The position numbers and the translations under genes are program-made. The notes under the pieces are model-generated. The model did not search any database, had not been told where the DNA came from, and was given only the letters and a program-made list of their open reading frames with translations. Shown in pieces: positions 37,411-46,356 of a stretch of 64,000 bases of DNA (position 1 is its first letter; each line of letters begins with the position of its first letter). Source of the DNA: Planctomycetota bacterium (GTDB taxonomy: Bacteria; Planctomycetota; Planctomycetia; Pirellulales; Lacipirellulaceae); assembly GCA_029781135.1 (NCBI GenBank), contig JAKOXH010000042.1, forward strand, positions 169,510 through 233,509, in the 5' to 3' direction.

Positions 37411-37533
37411 GCCGACTTCTGGGGGCTCGCCTGCGGCTCGACCGCAGCCACCCGTCGTTAGCAATGGGCCGGGGACTCGCCTGCGGCTTGGAGCCGGGCA
37501 TCGCAACTGAGTATGCGAGACCAATCGAAGCCT

Positions 37534-37551
37534 GTCAGGCTGAAGCCTGAC
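37534..37551. repeat. GTCAGGC-TGAA-GCCTGAC palindrome
   Basis: Seven-base perfect arms in the convergent gap between the symporter and the flavoprotein, where it may also act as a two-way terminator. Two GCCTGCGGCT words repeat just before it (about 37430-37490). Confidence 0.55.
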
Positions 37552-38925
37552 CTACACGCTTTGGCCGGCGAGGTAACCGGTGGAGAAGGCCGCTTGGAAG
37601 TTGTAGCCGCCGATGAAGCCATCGAGGTCGAGAATTTCGCCGGCAAGGTAGAGGCCGGGCACCCGCTTGCTTTGCATGGTGCGCGAGTCGACTTCATCGA
37701 GCGCGACGCCGCCGGCCGTGACTTCGGCTTTGTCGAAACCGCGTGTGCCGGTGATGCGGAGCGCGCAGCTCTTTAGCTGTTCGGCGAGCTTTGCACGTTC
37801 GGTAGCTGATAATTCGGCGGCGCGTCGTTCGAGCGGAATGCCGGCAAGCCGCAACAGAGCATCGGCGAGGCGACGCGGCAATCGTTCGGCGATAATCGTG
37901 GCAATGAGACGTTTGCCGTCGGTCGCCGCGGTGGCGCACAATTGTCGTTCGACCTGCGCCTTGCCAATGCCAGGAAGAAAATCGATGTTGAGCAGAATGT
38001 CGCGCGGGCTGGCTGCGGCGGTGACCGCACGGCTGACATCGAGAGCAGCGGGGCCGGAGAGACCGAAGTGCGTGAACAGCAGCGAGCCACGGCGTTCGAT
38101 CAGCACGCCGCGCGCTAGAGTTGAGGGGCGGTGCGGACGGTTCTGCGGCAATGGGAGCGAGGCGGCCGACGCCACATTGATGACGCGCACCCCGACATCG
38201 GCAATCGTGACGCCAGCGAGATCGCGAATCCAAGGTTCGTCGCTGGTGAGAGGCACGAGGGCCGGACGGGGTCGGTGGATGGTATGGCCAATATCGGCCA
38301 TCCAGCGATAGCCATCGCCGGTAGTGCCGCAGCCGGGGTAGCTTTTGCCGCCCGTGGTGACAATGAGTTTGTCGCAGTGCAAGGCGCGGCGGGAAGTTTC
38401 GACTTTGAATGCTGTTGCGGCGCGGCGCTCGTTTACGGCGTCAATTTCGCCTGGCAGTTCCCCCTCACCCCGGCCCTCTCCCAAAGGGAGAGGGGGATTT
38501 CGAGAAATCGATTTCACAGGTTCGGCGAGCGAAAGTTGGGCACCGCTGCGATGCAGGCAGCGGCGGAGTGCGTCGAGGACATCGGCCGCTCGATCGCTTT
38601 GGGGAAAGACCTTGCCGCCGGGCTCGATCTTGGTGGGGATGCCTTCCGCGTGAAGCATGTCGAGCAGATCATGTGGGCCAAAGGCGGCGAGAGCCGAATG
38701 CAGAAATGTACCCGCCGAGCCGAACGCCGCGATGATCCCGGCGGCGTCGCAATCGTGGGTAACGTTGCAGCGGGTACCGCCGGAAATCAGGATTTTGACA
38801 CCGGCTTTACGATTTTTCTCTATAAGCAGTGTTTTGCGACCGCGTTCGGCGCTACAGCTAGCGGCAAGCAGGCCAGCCGCCCCCGCACCAATTACGATGA
38901 CATCATAGCGGTCGATGTTTGGCAT
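37552..38925 (-). CDS. BaiN/HI0933-family FAD-dependent oxidoreductase with an in-frame palindrome
   Basis: 457 residues from ATG 38925, directly before the FAD motif YDVIVIGAGAAGLLAAS; 47 upstream codons are open but read like noncoding repeat. Family features: KILISGGTRCNVTHDCDAAG, TKIEPGGKVFPQSDRAADVL, KLIVTTGGKSYPGCGTTGDGY, LLFTHFGLSGPAALDVS and LYLAGEILDLDGFIGGYNFQ at the end. A stretch reading NPPLPLGEGRGEGELPG (about residues 140-155) is encoded by a REP-type hairpin and is absent from the usual family pattern. The family reduces flavin-dependent unsaturated substrates; the substrate here is unknown. Confidence 0.88.
   Translation of the reverse strand: MPNIDRYDVIVIGAGAAGLLAASCSAERGRKTLLIEKNRKAGVKILISGGTRCNVTHDCDAAGIIAAFGSAGTFLHSALAAFGPHDLLDMLHAEGIPTKIEPGGKVFPQSDRAADVLDALRRCLHRSGAQLSLAEPVKSISRNPPLPLGEGRGEGELPGEIDAVNERRAATAFKVETSRRALHCDKLIVTTGGKSYPGCGTTGDGYRWMADIGHTIHRPRPALVPLTSDEPWIRDLAGVTIADVGVRVINVASAASLPLPQNRPHRPSTLARGVLIERRGSLLFTHFGLSGPAALDVSRAVTAAASPRDILLNIDFLPGIGKAQVERQLCATAATDGKRLIATIIAERLPRRLADALLRLAGIPLERRAAELSATERAKLAEQLKSCALRITGTRGFDKAEVTAGGVALDEVDSRTMQSKRVPGLYLAGEILDLDGFIGGYNFQAAFSTGYLAGQSV
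38460..38497. repeat. REP-type hairpin inserted in frame in the flavoprotein gene
   Basis: CCCTCTCCC / GGGAGAGGG (9-base perfect stem, AAA loop, 38474-38494) preceded by CCCCTCACCCCGG, a very common intergenic palindrome in many bacteria. Here it lies inside a coding region without breaking the frame. A remnant (GGGAGAGGGGGAGGGG) is at about 39012-39028, upstream of the same gene. Confidence 0.75.
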
Positions 38926-39220
38926 CGCACTCGTTTTTCGACGTACTTGACCAGCACGAAAACTTGGGGGATATGGCCGCCAAATTCCCTGAGAGACTAT
39001 CCGAAAAGTGTCTGGGAGAGGGGGAGGGGGGAATGTCGCACTTGTTTCGACGGGCTGCGTTGTCAATTATGGTTGGGTAAACTCTACGGGTGAAGGGATT
39101 GAAGCGGCCGGCCGAGATATAACGCTATTTCCGTGAATCCGTTGGCCGAAAAGCACATTGACCTCGCGCGCCACGCCCCCCACTGGATACCAGTACGCTT
39201 TCCCCCGAGTAGTGCCAACG

Positions 39221-39901
39221 ATGGAACAATATGCCGAAATACGCCCCGACTACGCTGCCTGGCGGCGCTCCGAGGCCGAGGAGTTTGTCAACACGGTTAC
39301 GCACGGGCTCGGCTTTTTGTTGGCCGCTGCTGGGTCGCTCGTGATGATGGACGGCGTGCTGGCGGTCAACAACTTTCAGTTGGCGGTGGGCTGTTGCGTA
39401 TATCTCGTCAGCTTGATGTCGGTATATGCGATGAGCACGCTTTCGCACAGCGCGACGAGCGTGCGGTGGAAGTCACTGTTTCGGCAGCTCGATCAAGCGT
39501 TCATTTACCTGTTGATTGTGGGAACTTACACACCGTTTTCGTTGGCATACTTACGCGGCCCACAGTGGGATGTGCTGCTCGTCGTCATGTGGCTGGTCGC
39601 TAGCGTGGGGTTTATTTCTAAGACGTTTTTTGGGCATCAAGTGGAGGCCGTGTCCGTTGCGTCCTATGTGATGCTTGGCTGGCTACCTATCGTGACGATT
39701 CCAACGCTGCTACAGGTGGCGCCAAGCGGCGTGCTCGATGCGATCTTGGCCGGCGGTTTGTGTTACACGGTCGGCACGGTCTTTCTGATCTATGACGAGC
39801 GCGTAAAGCACTTCCATGCCGCGTGGCACGTATGTGTGATGTCGGGTAGCGCATGCCATTTTATCGGCATGCTGGTGTTCGTCGTGCGCGGGGGGCAATA
39901 A
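39221..39901 (+). CDS. Hemolysin III / PAQR family membrane protein
   Basis: 226 residues from ATG 39221; a TTG 21 codons earlier is less likely. Seven hydrophobic segments. Family motifs: EEFVNTVTHGLGFLLAAAGS with the first His, MSTLSHS, and HAAWHVCVMSGSACHFIGM at the end, which together give the Ser and three His that bind zinc in PAQR proteins. The family is proposed to be membrane ceramidase-like hydrolases; pore formation is shown for few members. It is divergent from the flavoprotein gene. Confidence 0.9.
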   Translation: MEQYAEIRPDYAAWRRSEAEEFVNTVTHGLGFLLAAAGSLVMMDGVLAVNNFQLAVGCCVYLVSLMSVYAMSTLSHSATSVRWKSLFRQLDQAFIYLLIVGTYTPFSLAYLRGPQWDVLLVVMWLVASVGFISKTFFGHQVEAVSVASYVMLGWLPIVTIPTLLQVAPSGVLDAILAGGLCYTVGTVFLIYDERVKHFHAAWHVCVMSGSACHFIGMLVFVVRGGQ

Positions 39902-39911
39902 TAGCCACCAA

Positions 39912-41720
39912 CTATTTCGCGAGCAATTCAAGTTCTTCCCAGCGCTGGTAGGCGCTATTTAATTGGTCGTGGAGTCCTTTGGCCTGCGCTTGGACGCGAG
40001 CAATTTCCGCGGCGGGCTGCTTGTAGAATGACGGGTCGGCCATGCGGTCGTGAAGCAGGGCGACTTCGGCATCGAGTGATTCGATTTTCGCGGGTAAGGA
40101 TTCCAGTTCTCGCTGTTCGTTGTAAGAGAGGCGTCGCTTCTTTTGCGGAACCGGTTCCGCGACCTGCGCGGGCTGGCCGCTGGATGGCCGTTTACTCTTA
40201 GTTTCCCGTGGAATTTGGCTGGGTCGTTGGCGGAGCCAGTCATCATATCCGCCCACGTATTCGCGAGCGCCATTGGGCTCGAAGGCGATGGTTGACGTCA
40301 CCACGTTGTTGAGGAACTCGCGGTCGTGACTGACGAGCAACACGGTGCCGGGAAAATCGACCAACCGATTTTCGAGGAGTTCGAGCGTTTCGGAATCGAG
40401 ATCATTCGTGGGCTCATCGAGCACGATTACGTTCGCTGGTTTCAGGAACAGGCGGGCGAGCAGCAAGCGGTTTCGCTCGCCACCGGAGAGAAAGCGGACG
40501 AGCGTGCGTGCCCGTTCGGGCGTAAACAGGAAGTCTTGCAGGTAGCCGAGGATGTGGCGCGAGCGGTCGTTGATGCGAACCATATCGCCGCCGGCGCCAA
40601 GATTGTCTTGGACGGATTTCTCGGGATCGAGTTGTTCGCGAAGCTGGTCGAAATAAGCGACTTGCAGATTTGTTCCCAATCTCACGGAACCGGTTTGGGG
40701 TGTAAGGTCGCCGAGGAACAACTTCAGCAGCGTCGTCTTGCCGGCGCCGTTGGGGCCGATGAGGCCGATCTTGTCGCCGCGCATGAGCTCGGTGGAGAAA
40801 TCGTGCACGATCGTGCGGTCGCCATAGGCAAATGAGATGTCGTTGACTTTAGCGACGAGTGCGCCGCTGCGTTCGGCCGCTTGAATTTCGAGCTTGGCGT
40901 TCCCGAGCCTTTCGCGTCGATGAGCGCGTTCGAGACGCATTTGCTTGAGGGCGCGCACGCGCCCTTCATTGCGGGTACGGCGGGCCTTGATGCCCTGACG
41001 AATCCAGGCTTCTTCCTGGGCGAGTTTTTTGTCGAAGAGTGCATTTTGTTTCTCCTCGGCCGCCAAAGCTTGCTCTTTACGTTCCACGAATGTGTCGTAG
41101 TCGCAGGACCAATCGAACAAGTGGCCACGGTCGATTTCCCAAATGCGCGTGGCGAGCGCGCGGAGGAACGCGCGGTCGTGCGTCACAAAAATGAGCGAGG
41201 CGGGCCACCGCAGCAGAAAATCTTCGAGCCAAGTGATCGTATCGAGGTCGAGGTGGTTCGTGGGCTCGTCGAGGAGGAGAACGTCCGGGTTGTTGATCAG
41301 CGACTTGGCCAGCAAGACGCGCCGCTTCATTCCGGCAGATAAACTGTTGGCATTCAAGGAGCCGTCCAGCGTCATCTGCGTTAGCAGCTGATTAGCACGC
41401 TGCTGCGATTGCCACAAATGTGCATCGTCGAGGTCTTCGGGGGGCAGGCCGGACAAGACAGTGTCGCACACCGTGCCGGGCAAGTTCTGGGGAACTTCTT
41501 GCGGAAGCAACGCGACTTTCACCGCGGGCGAAACCAGACACTCGCCATGATCGGGCGTGGCTTCGCCACTAAGCAAACGCATGAACGTGGTTTTGCCAGA
41601 GCCATTGCGGCCTAGTAGACCGATGCGCTGGCCTGTTTCGACCTGGCAAGAAACTTCATCCAGCAGCGGGGGGCCGGCGAAGGCGATCGTAACTTCATTG
41701 AGTCGAATTAAAGGCGGCAT
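39912..41720 (-). CDS. ABC-F family ATPase (Uup-like)
   Basis: 602 residues, no membrane segments. Two ABC domains: the first Walker A is GRNGSGKT (37-44) with signature LSAGMKRRV and DVLLLDEPTNHLDLDT; the second is GPNGAGKTT with LSGGERNRLLLARL and VIVLDEPTNDLDSET. A charged linker follows the first domain and a C-terminal coiled coil (about 535-600, LPAKIESLDAEVALLHDRM) is the Uup-type DNA/ribosome-binding tail. The first signature has A for G (LSAGM). Members act on ribosomes or branched DNA rather than in transport. It converges on the hemolysin III gene, 10 bases apart. Confidence 0.92.
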   Translation of the reverse strand: MPPLIRLNEVTIAFAGPPLLDEVSCQVETGQRIGLLGRNGSGKTTFMRLLSGEATPDHGECLVSPAVKVALLPQEVPQNLPGTVCDTVLSGLPPEDLDDAHLWQSQQRANQLLTQMTLDGSLNANSLSAGMKRRVLLAKSLINNPDVLLLDEPTNHLDLDTITWLEDFLLRWPASLIFVTHDRAFLRALATRIWEIDRGHLFDWSCDYDTFVERKEQALAAEEKQNALFDKKLAQEEAWIRQGIKARRTRNEGRVRALKQMRLERAHRRERLGNAKLEIQAAERSGALVAKVNDISFAYGDRTIVHDFSTELMRGDKIGLIGPNGAGKTTLLKLFLGDLTPQTGSVRLGTNLQVAYFDQLREQLDPEKSVQDNLGAGGDMVRINDRSRHILGYLQDFLFTPERARTLVRFLSGGERNRLLLARLFLKPANVIVLDEPTNDLDSETLELLENRLVDFPGTVLLVSHDREFLNNVVTSTIAFEPNGAREYVGGYDDWLRQRPSQIPRETKSKRPSSGQPAQVAEPVPQKKRRLSYNEQRELESLPAKIESLDAEVALLHDRMADPSFYKQPAAEIARVQAQAKGLHDQLNSAYQRWEELELLAK

Positions 41721-41812
41721 AAGGACAAATATTGAACTACCAACGACGTAAATCGACGGTTGCGGTTCCGTGCGAGACTCGCTCTGCTGCGCATCGCGGC
41801 TAAACGATGGAC

Positions 41813-43282
41813 TTAGGGCGTCGGAGTTGCCGTCACCGCATAGATCGTGGCGCTACGCAATGTGAATCGAAGGCGAATCGTCTTGCCGGCGAGTTCGCGC
41901 GCGGATTTATCGCCCCATCTTAGTGGAATGTCGCGGCGATCGATATTGCTCAGGACGCACTTGTCGGCTTCGAAACCGGGTATGACGGCGCCATTTTCGT
42001 CGAGCAGGGCCACGGTGACGTACGCTTGCGCGCTCGCAAAAAGCCGATCGGGCGAGGGAACCGCGGCATTCAATCGTAGCTCGGCTGGCGGCATTTTGAA
42101 CGAGTGCGTGGAGAATTCGCCGTTGGCCCGGGCGCTAATGCCGCTAATGCGATCTTCGGGCAGCCCCAGCAACAGCTTGCCGCGGGGAAAGAGAATCATG
42201 CCGTTGGCGATCAGTGGTGAAGATTCGAGGCGAATCACTTCGGGGAAGACGTCGAGCGCGTTAATACCACGCGCCGGGCGTTCCCAACGGAGGCCGTCGG
42301 CACTGGTCCACCATTCGTTATCCAAATGCGGCGCGTGTTTACCGGCGGTGAGCGCGCTGGCGGCGTAGTTGAGCACCATCATGTAGGCGCGATCATGGTA
42401 CCAGAACGCATTTCCGCTGTAGAATTCCAAGTCGGGCGGATCCTGGGCATCGGGAACGGTCAGGAACCCGGACGGAAGTGAATCTTTCTGGCCGTGCCGG
42501 TCCCACACGTCGGGCAATGTGACGGATGGTTCCCAATGACGGCCATCGGGACTGGAACGCATCATCAGCACGCGCCGATCGCGCAGCGCCTCGTCGTGGA
42601 GCGTTTGCGTCGTTCCGCCGTGATCGCGAATATGCTTGCGGTAGGGCTGAAGACTTTTGTTCACGCACACGAATCGCTTGAGCACTGGGCTCCAAAAGAG
42701 GCTGATGGCATCGCCGTCATAGAAGAGGGGGTTTTTCTCATAGGGCTGCCAGTGCTTGCCATCAGAACTGAAGAAAGCGGTGTAGGCAAATCCATAAGAA
42801 TCGGCCTTCAACTTCAGCAGCAGATATTCCTTGGCAAGGGGGCTGTAGGCAATTGCCATGTGTTGCGTCCAAGCGGCGGCGGGCTGATCGATGACCGTTT
42901 CGACGTTTTCGAACTTTTCGCCGTCGCGCGTGATGGCGCGGATCAGTTTCCACGAGTTGATTTCATCGTAGGGATTTTTCCCGCGGCTCACGGGCGTAAG
43001 TTGCTGGCCGAAGACTTCCCAGGTGCCGTTCTCTTTAGGAATACAGGCGGCAACGGTGAAATCCAGTGGCTCACACTGGCGAAACAAGCGTACGGGTGTG
43101 ACACTGATGTGCAGTTGGCCCCAGGGATCAAGAGCTTCCTGCAAATTCGAAAAAATGAGTTTGAGCGGTGGCGAAGCAGGCGGCGGCGCTGGTGCCACAG
43201 ACGATGACGCCTCCCCGGCAAGCGATGGCAGCCCGAAAACAATCGTCAGCACTAATGCAGAGTATGAACGGCAAGTTAACAT
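41813..43282 (-). CDS. Secreted glycosidase-like beta-propeller protein
   Basis: 489 residues from ATG 43282; the frame opens seven codons earlier at a TTG. Signal peptide (YSALVLTIVFGLPSLAGEASS). The body has the strand pattern of five-bladed GH43/GH32-type propellers: FFSSDGKHWQPYEKNPLFYD, LFWSPVLKRFVCVNKS, MMRSSPDGRHWEP, FWYHDRAYMMVLNYA, EWWTSADGLRWERP and GMILFPRGKLLLGLPEDRI, with a C-terminal beta domain. No family-specific acidic triad can be fixed by eye. It is divergent from the next gene with only 105 bases between starts, so the two are likely co-regulated. Confidence 0.68.
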   Translation of the reverse strand: MLTCRSYSALVLTIVFGLPSLAGEASSSVAPAPPPASPPLKLIFSNLQEALDPWGQLHISVTPVRLFRQCEPLDFTVAACIPKENGTWEVFGQQLTPVSRGKNPYDEINSWKLIRAITRDGEKFENVETVIDQPAAAWTQHMAIAYSPLAKEYLLLKLKADSYGFAYTAFFSSDGKHWQPYEKNPLFYDGDAISLFWSPVLKRFVCVNKSLQPYRKHIRDHGGTTQTLHDEALRDRRVLMMRSSPDGRHWEPSVTLPDVWDRHGQKDSLPSGFLTVPDAQDPPDLEFYSGNAFWYHDRAYMMVLNYAASALTAGKHAPHLDNEWWTSADGLRWERPARGINALDVFPEVIRLESSPLIANGMILFPRGKLLLGLPEDRISGISARANGEFSTHSFKMPPAELRLNAAVPSPDRLFASAQAYVTVALLDENGAVIPGFEADKCVLSNIDRRDIPLRWGDKSARELAGKTIRLRFTLRSATIYAVTATPTP

Positions 43283-43387
43283 TGAAGTTCTGGGCGATAA
43301 CAATTTGTTTCTTCACGCGAACTATGGCGACACCAATTTGCTGGCGACCGGTATTCGCGTGTGTATCCGATAACTGGTGGTATTTCA

Positions 43388-45103
43388 ATGGTTGATGGAA
43401 CACTTGGAACGCGGTTTTTCGTTCGTATTATCGCGCTTGCGATATTGTCTCGCGTTGGATTTCCGGCGTTGGGCGCCGAATCGTTTCCTGAGATGCGAGC
43501 GAAATGGGATCAAGTGCCAGCCGGCGAAGAGTCGCGCAAACTGCGGGCGGCCGGGCCGCCATTTGCTGAAGCCGAGCGAAATTCGCGACTGGCGGCCGAG
43601 AGTCTCTACCGGTGTCACCGTTACGTCGAGGGCTGGTTGGCGCAGGCCGACCCCGAAACAGGGCTCATTCCAGAAAATCTGCGCCAAGGCCGCGACCATT
43701 GGAACGGGCGTAATTGCGGTGCCGACAATTACCCGTTCATGGTTCTCACTTGCGCGCTCACTGATGAACCGCTATTTCGCGGACGAATGCGCGAGATATT
43801 GTCGACCGAAGCGAAAATTACCAAGCGGGTCGACCGGCTTGGCGATGTATATCAGTTTTCCAAGCACGGCTTCGAATTCAACGAAATCAATCTGGACCGA
43901 ATCGTTTTCGATAACGCGGAATATGTAAAGGACGGGCTCATTCCGTTGACCGAGTGGTTGGGGCCAAGCCCTTGGTCGGAGCGGATGGTGGGCATCATCG
44001 ATGATATTTGGAAGAACGCGGCCATCGAAACGCCATTTGGCAAAATCCCGACGCTCAACTTCGAAGTGAACGGAGATTTGCTCCAGGCAAACTCACGACT
44101 TTATTGGTTCACGGGCGATCGTAAGTATCTCGATTGGGCCATACGATTGGGCGACTATTATTTGTTGGGCGATCATCACCCGACGCGAAATCTGACGGAG
44201 TTGCGACTGCAAGATCATGGCGGTGAAGTGGTGAACGGCTTGGCCGAATTGTACGTGGCCGTCGGCCGGGAAGGTCGCGATAAACAGCGTGCGTATCAGC
44301 AGCCGCTGCGCGAGATATTCGATAACATCCTCGCGAAAGGCCGCAATGCCGATGGCATGCTCTATTCTTCGTATCATCCGCGGACGGGCGCGAATAGCGG
44401 TAAGCCCTGCGACACGTGGGGATACATATATGATGGCTTCTACACAATGTCGCTTGCCGATGACGTCCCCGCATATCGAGAGGCGATTTCGCACTGCCTC
44501 AACAACTTGCTCGATAAGTATGAAGGCGTCCCTTGGGCCGATCAGAGCACGATGGATGCGACTGCTGATTCCACCGAGAGTGCGCTCAACCTCATCAATC
44601 GTTTGCCGGTGAATTCGGCCGCGACGTGGTGCGATCGGCAGATTCGCTTGATGTGGAGCGTGCAGCGACCGGATGGGATCATTGAGGGTTGGCACGGCGA
44701 CGGGAACTTCGCGCGGACTTCGATCATGTACGCTTTGTGGAAGACGTTGGGGGTACACGTTTCGCCGTGGCGCGCCGATGTGCGGTTGGGAGCCGCGCGC
44801 GATGGCGAGAACATTTGCGTCTTTCTAACGGCCGACGAACCTTGGAAGGGTCGGATCCTTTTCGATCGCCCGCGCCATCGCGAGTACCTGCGTTTACCGT
44901 TGGATTATCCGCGAATCAATCAATTTCCAGAGTGGTTCACGGTCGAGGCACTTGCGCATTATTCGTTGACCGACCTGGCAACCGGAGCGAAGGTCAATCG
45001 CTCGGGATCGGAACTCGAGGAAGGAGTACCAGTTTCCTTATCGTCGAGGCAGATGCTGCTCTGGCGAATCGAACGGCTCCCCACCGACTCACAGCGGCAA
45101 TAG
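43388..45103 (+). CDS. Secreted six-hairpin (alpha/alpha toroid) protein of unknown activity
   Basis: 571 residues from ATG 43388; nine upstream codons are open but lack an RBS. A signal segment (IIALAILSRVGFPALGAE) is followed by alpha-helical hairpins like those of unsaturated-glucuronyl hydrolases and DUF-type toroids: RCHRYVEGWLAQADPETGLI, CGADNYPFMVLTCALTDEP, DLLQANSRLYWFTGDRKYLD, HGGEVVNGLAELYVAVGRE, DTWGYIYDGFYTM and ADSTESALNLINRLP. The C-terminal 110 residues form a beta domain. It shares a 105-base divergent promoter region with the propeller protein, suggesting the two work on one glycan. It is the last host gene before the mobile element. Confidence 0.72.
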   Translation: MVDGTLGTRFFVRIIALAILSRVGFPALGAESFPEMRAKWDQVPAGEESRKLRAAGPPFAEAERNSRLAAESLYRCHRYVEGWLAQADPETGLIPENLRQGRDHWNGRNCGADNYPFMVLTCALTDEPLFRGRMREILSTEAKITKRVDRLGDVYQFSKHGFEFNEINLDRIVFDNAEYVKDGLIPLTEWLGPSPWSERMVGIIDDIWKNAAIETPFGKIPTLNFEVNGDLLQANSRLYWFTGDRKYLDWAIRLGDYYLLGDHHPTRNLTELRLQDHGGEVVNGLAELYVAVGREGRDKQRAYQQPLREIFDNILAKGRNADGMLYSSYHPRTGANSGKPCDTWGYIYDGFYTMSLADDVPAYREAISHCLNNLLDKYEGVPWADQSTMDATADSTESALNLINRLPVNSAATWCDRQIRLMWSVQRPDGIIEGWHGDGNFARTSIMYALWKTLGVHVSPWRADVRLGAARDGENICVFLTADEPWKGRILFDRPRHREYLRLPLDYPRINQFPEWFTVEALAHYSLTDLATGAKVNRSGSELEEGVPVSLSSRQMLLWRIERLPTDSQRQ

Positions 45104-45432
45104 TTGGACGATTGCGAACTGAGTGTCGCAGATCCTACCGCAATAGATGTCAGCGTCTTCATGGCCAAGCTCACCCTTGAGCGTCAAAGCCTGGTTTCAC
45201 AAGGTACCCTGGGGCAAATCGTGGTTCTCTGGTTCGAGATCGAGATGAATTTCGAGCAGATTTCTCGGCGGCAGCCCCCAACTTGCTACCGGCGAAATAG
45301 ACGCTGGAACAATGCACGATCCATGCTTGGCAGAAGGCCAGCGAAACTGGCGAAACTGCCGGCAAAACTGGCTGGTAGGGCGTAAAGTGGGTACAAATGG
45401 ATAGAGGGAAGCGCTGATTCGACGGGAACCAA
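45104..45432. other. Gene-free gap before the element boundary
   Basis: Short open frames occur here on both strands, but none has an RBS or protein-like composition. A small direct repeat of GCGAAACTG words is at about 45345-45370. I see no other structure. Confidence 0.5.
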
Positions 45433-45459
45433 TAAAAAAGCCCCTGAATCCAGGGGCTT
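45433..45459 (-). terminator. Rho-independent terminator of the tRNA-Phe site
   Basis: Minus strand: AAGCCCCTG, GATT loop, CAGGGGCTT, then a run of T. A 9-base perfect stem with a U tract, 6 bases beyond the tRNA 3' end; a chromosomal feature left on this side of the element. Confidence 0.85.
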
Positions 45460-45465
45460 AACCAG

Positions 45466-45509
45466 TGGACAGGGCCGGGATCGAACCGGCGACACCAGGA
45501 TTTTCAGTC
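45466..45509 (-). other. 3' half of tRNA-Phe (GAA): candidate left attachment site
   Basis: Minus strand reads GGACTGAAAATCC (anticodon GAA at 45503-45505), a variable loop, a perfect T arm GCCGG-TTCGATC-CCGGC, then CCTGTCC and discriminator A. The upstream bases do not give a matching GGACAGG acceptor strand or a normal D arm, and the anticodon stem already has a mismatch, so only the 3' half is present. Tyrosine integrases commonly recombine in the anticodon or T region and leave such a fragment. The complete tRNA should be at the other end of the element, outside the window. Confidence 0.8.
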
Positions 45510-45550
45510 CAGATCGCCAGCGAGATGGCTTCTCAACGGAATGGGCGAGA

Positions 45551-45895
45551 TCAGAGTTGTCGAATCTCGACCTTCTCTTTTTCAGGAGCGGCGGCGATCA
45601 GGCGGTTGGCTTCTTTCAATCCTGCAACGCGAATGAATTCGCTTTTCCAGCCGACGCTGCCCTTTTCAGTTATGATGGCCAGCTCGAAGCCGCAAGATTC
45701 AATGCGACGCGTATCGCCAGCCTTCGCTAGGATGGCGGGCTTGAGCGCCTCCTCGATTTCCCGCTGACGCTTGGCTATGTCACGGGCCTCTCCGCTGAGC
45801 AGCAGGCGACGTTCTTCAGCTGCTGCCCATTCGTCAAGAAGGGCCTTGGTGATGCGAATCGGCTTGGGATCTTCGGGAGCACTGAGTTTCTTCAT
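45551..45895 (-). CDS. Small charged protein at the left end of the element
   Basis: 114 residues from ATG 45895; the open frame extends 21 codons upstream with poor composition. Mostly helical and charged (LLDEWAAAEERRLLLSGEARDIAKRQREIEEALKPA split around residue 20-55), then SCGFELAIITEKGSVGWKSE. No family recognised. It is the most distal gene on the phage strand, ending 41 bases from the tRNA fragment. No clear RBS. Confidence 0.6.
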   Translation of the reverse strand: MKKLSAPEDPKPIRITKALLDEWAAAEERRLLLSGEARDIAKRQREIEEALKPAILAKAGDTRRIESCGFELAIITEKGSVGWKSEFIRVAGLKEANRLIAAAPEKEKVEIRQL

Positions 45896-46216
45896 GATGG
45901 AACTTGTAAACGACGAAGCGCCGACTTTTGCAAAGAAAACACGGGCATGACGGCGCACTGCGACAGGAAAATTTTCACGGGTCCTTCCTAGCGAGAAGAT
46001 GCTTTGGGGCTTCGCAGAAGAGCCAGTTTCCGCAACAGAGTTTGTTTCGCGCGCTGCCCCCCCACAACGACGGACTCCAAAACGCTCGGGTGTCTCCAGT
46101 GCCGCGGAAATAATCGAGCGATATGCGGCGCCGACTGGTCCCTTTGGCTAGAATCCCCGATGTCAAAAAGGCGTTCGATACAAAAAACAACTACATACGC
46201 CGCGGGGAGGTGGACG

Positions 46217-46356
46217 GTGGCAATTCGCGTAACGTGCCGTGCGTGCCAGAGGTCGTTTCAGACTGCCGATAAATGGGCGGGACTTCAACCCACTGCCCAG
46301 ATTGCAACGCGGCAGTGGTCATTCCCTGCCTAGCAATAGCTCACGGCGCCGCTTAA
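46217..46356 (+). pseudogene. Frameshifted small zinc-ribbon gene
   Basis: From GTG 46217 the frame reads VTCRACQRSFQTADKWAG; shifting by one base near 46285 continues as HCPDCNAAVVIPCLAIAHG to TAA at 46354. Together these make a four-Cys zinc ribbon of a type common in planctomycetes (CxxC, about 16-20 residues, CPxC). A frameshift or sequence error breaks it. The rest of 45896-46497 has no supportable gene. Confidence 0.45.

Noticed and set aside
45104..45385. A 93-codon plus-strand frame after the last host gene
   Set aside because: No RBS, no recognisable segment, and it runs through a small direct repeat.
45466..45540. A complete tRNA-Phe gene
   Set aside because: The 3' half is perfect but the 5' acceptor strand and D arm do not match; only a fragment is supported.
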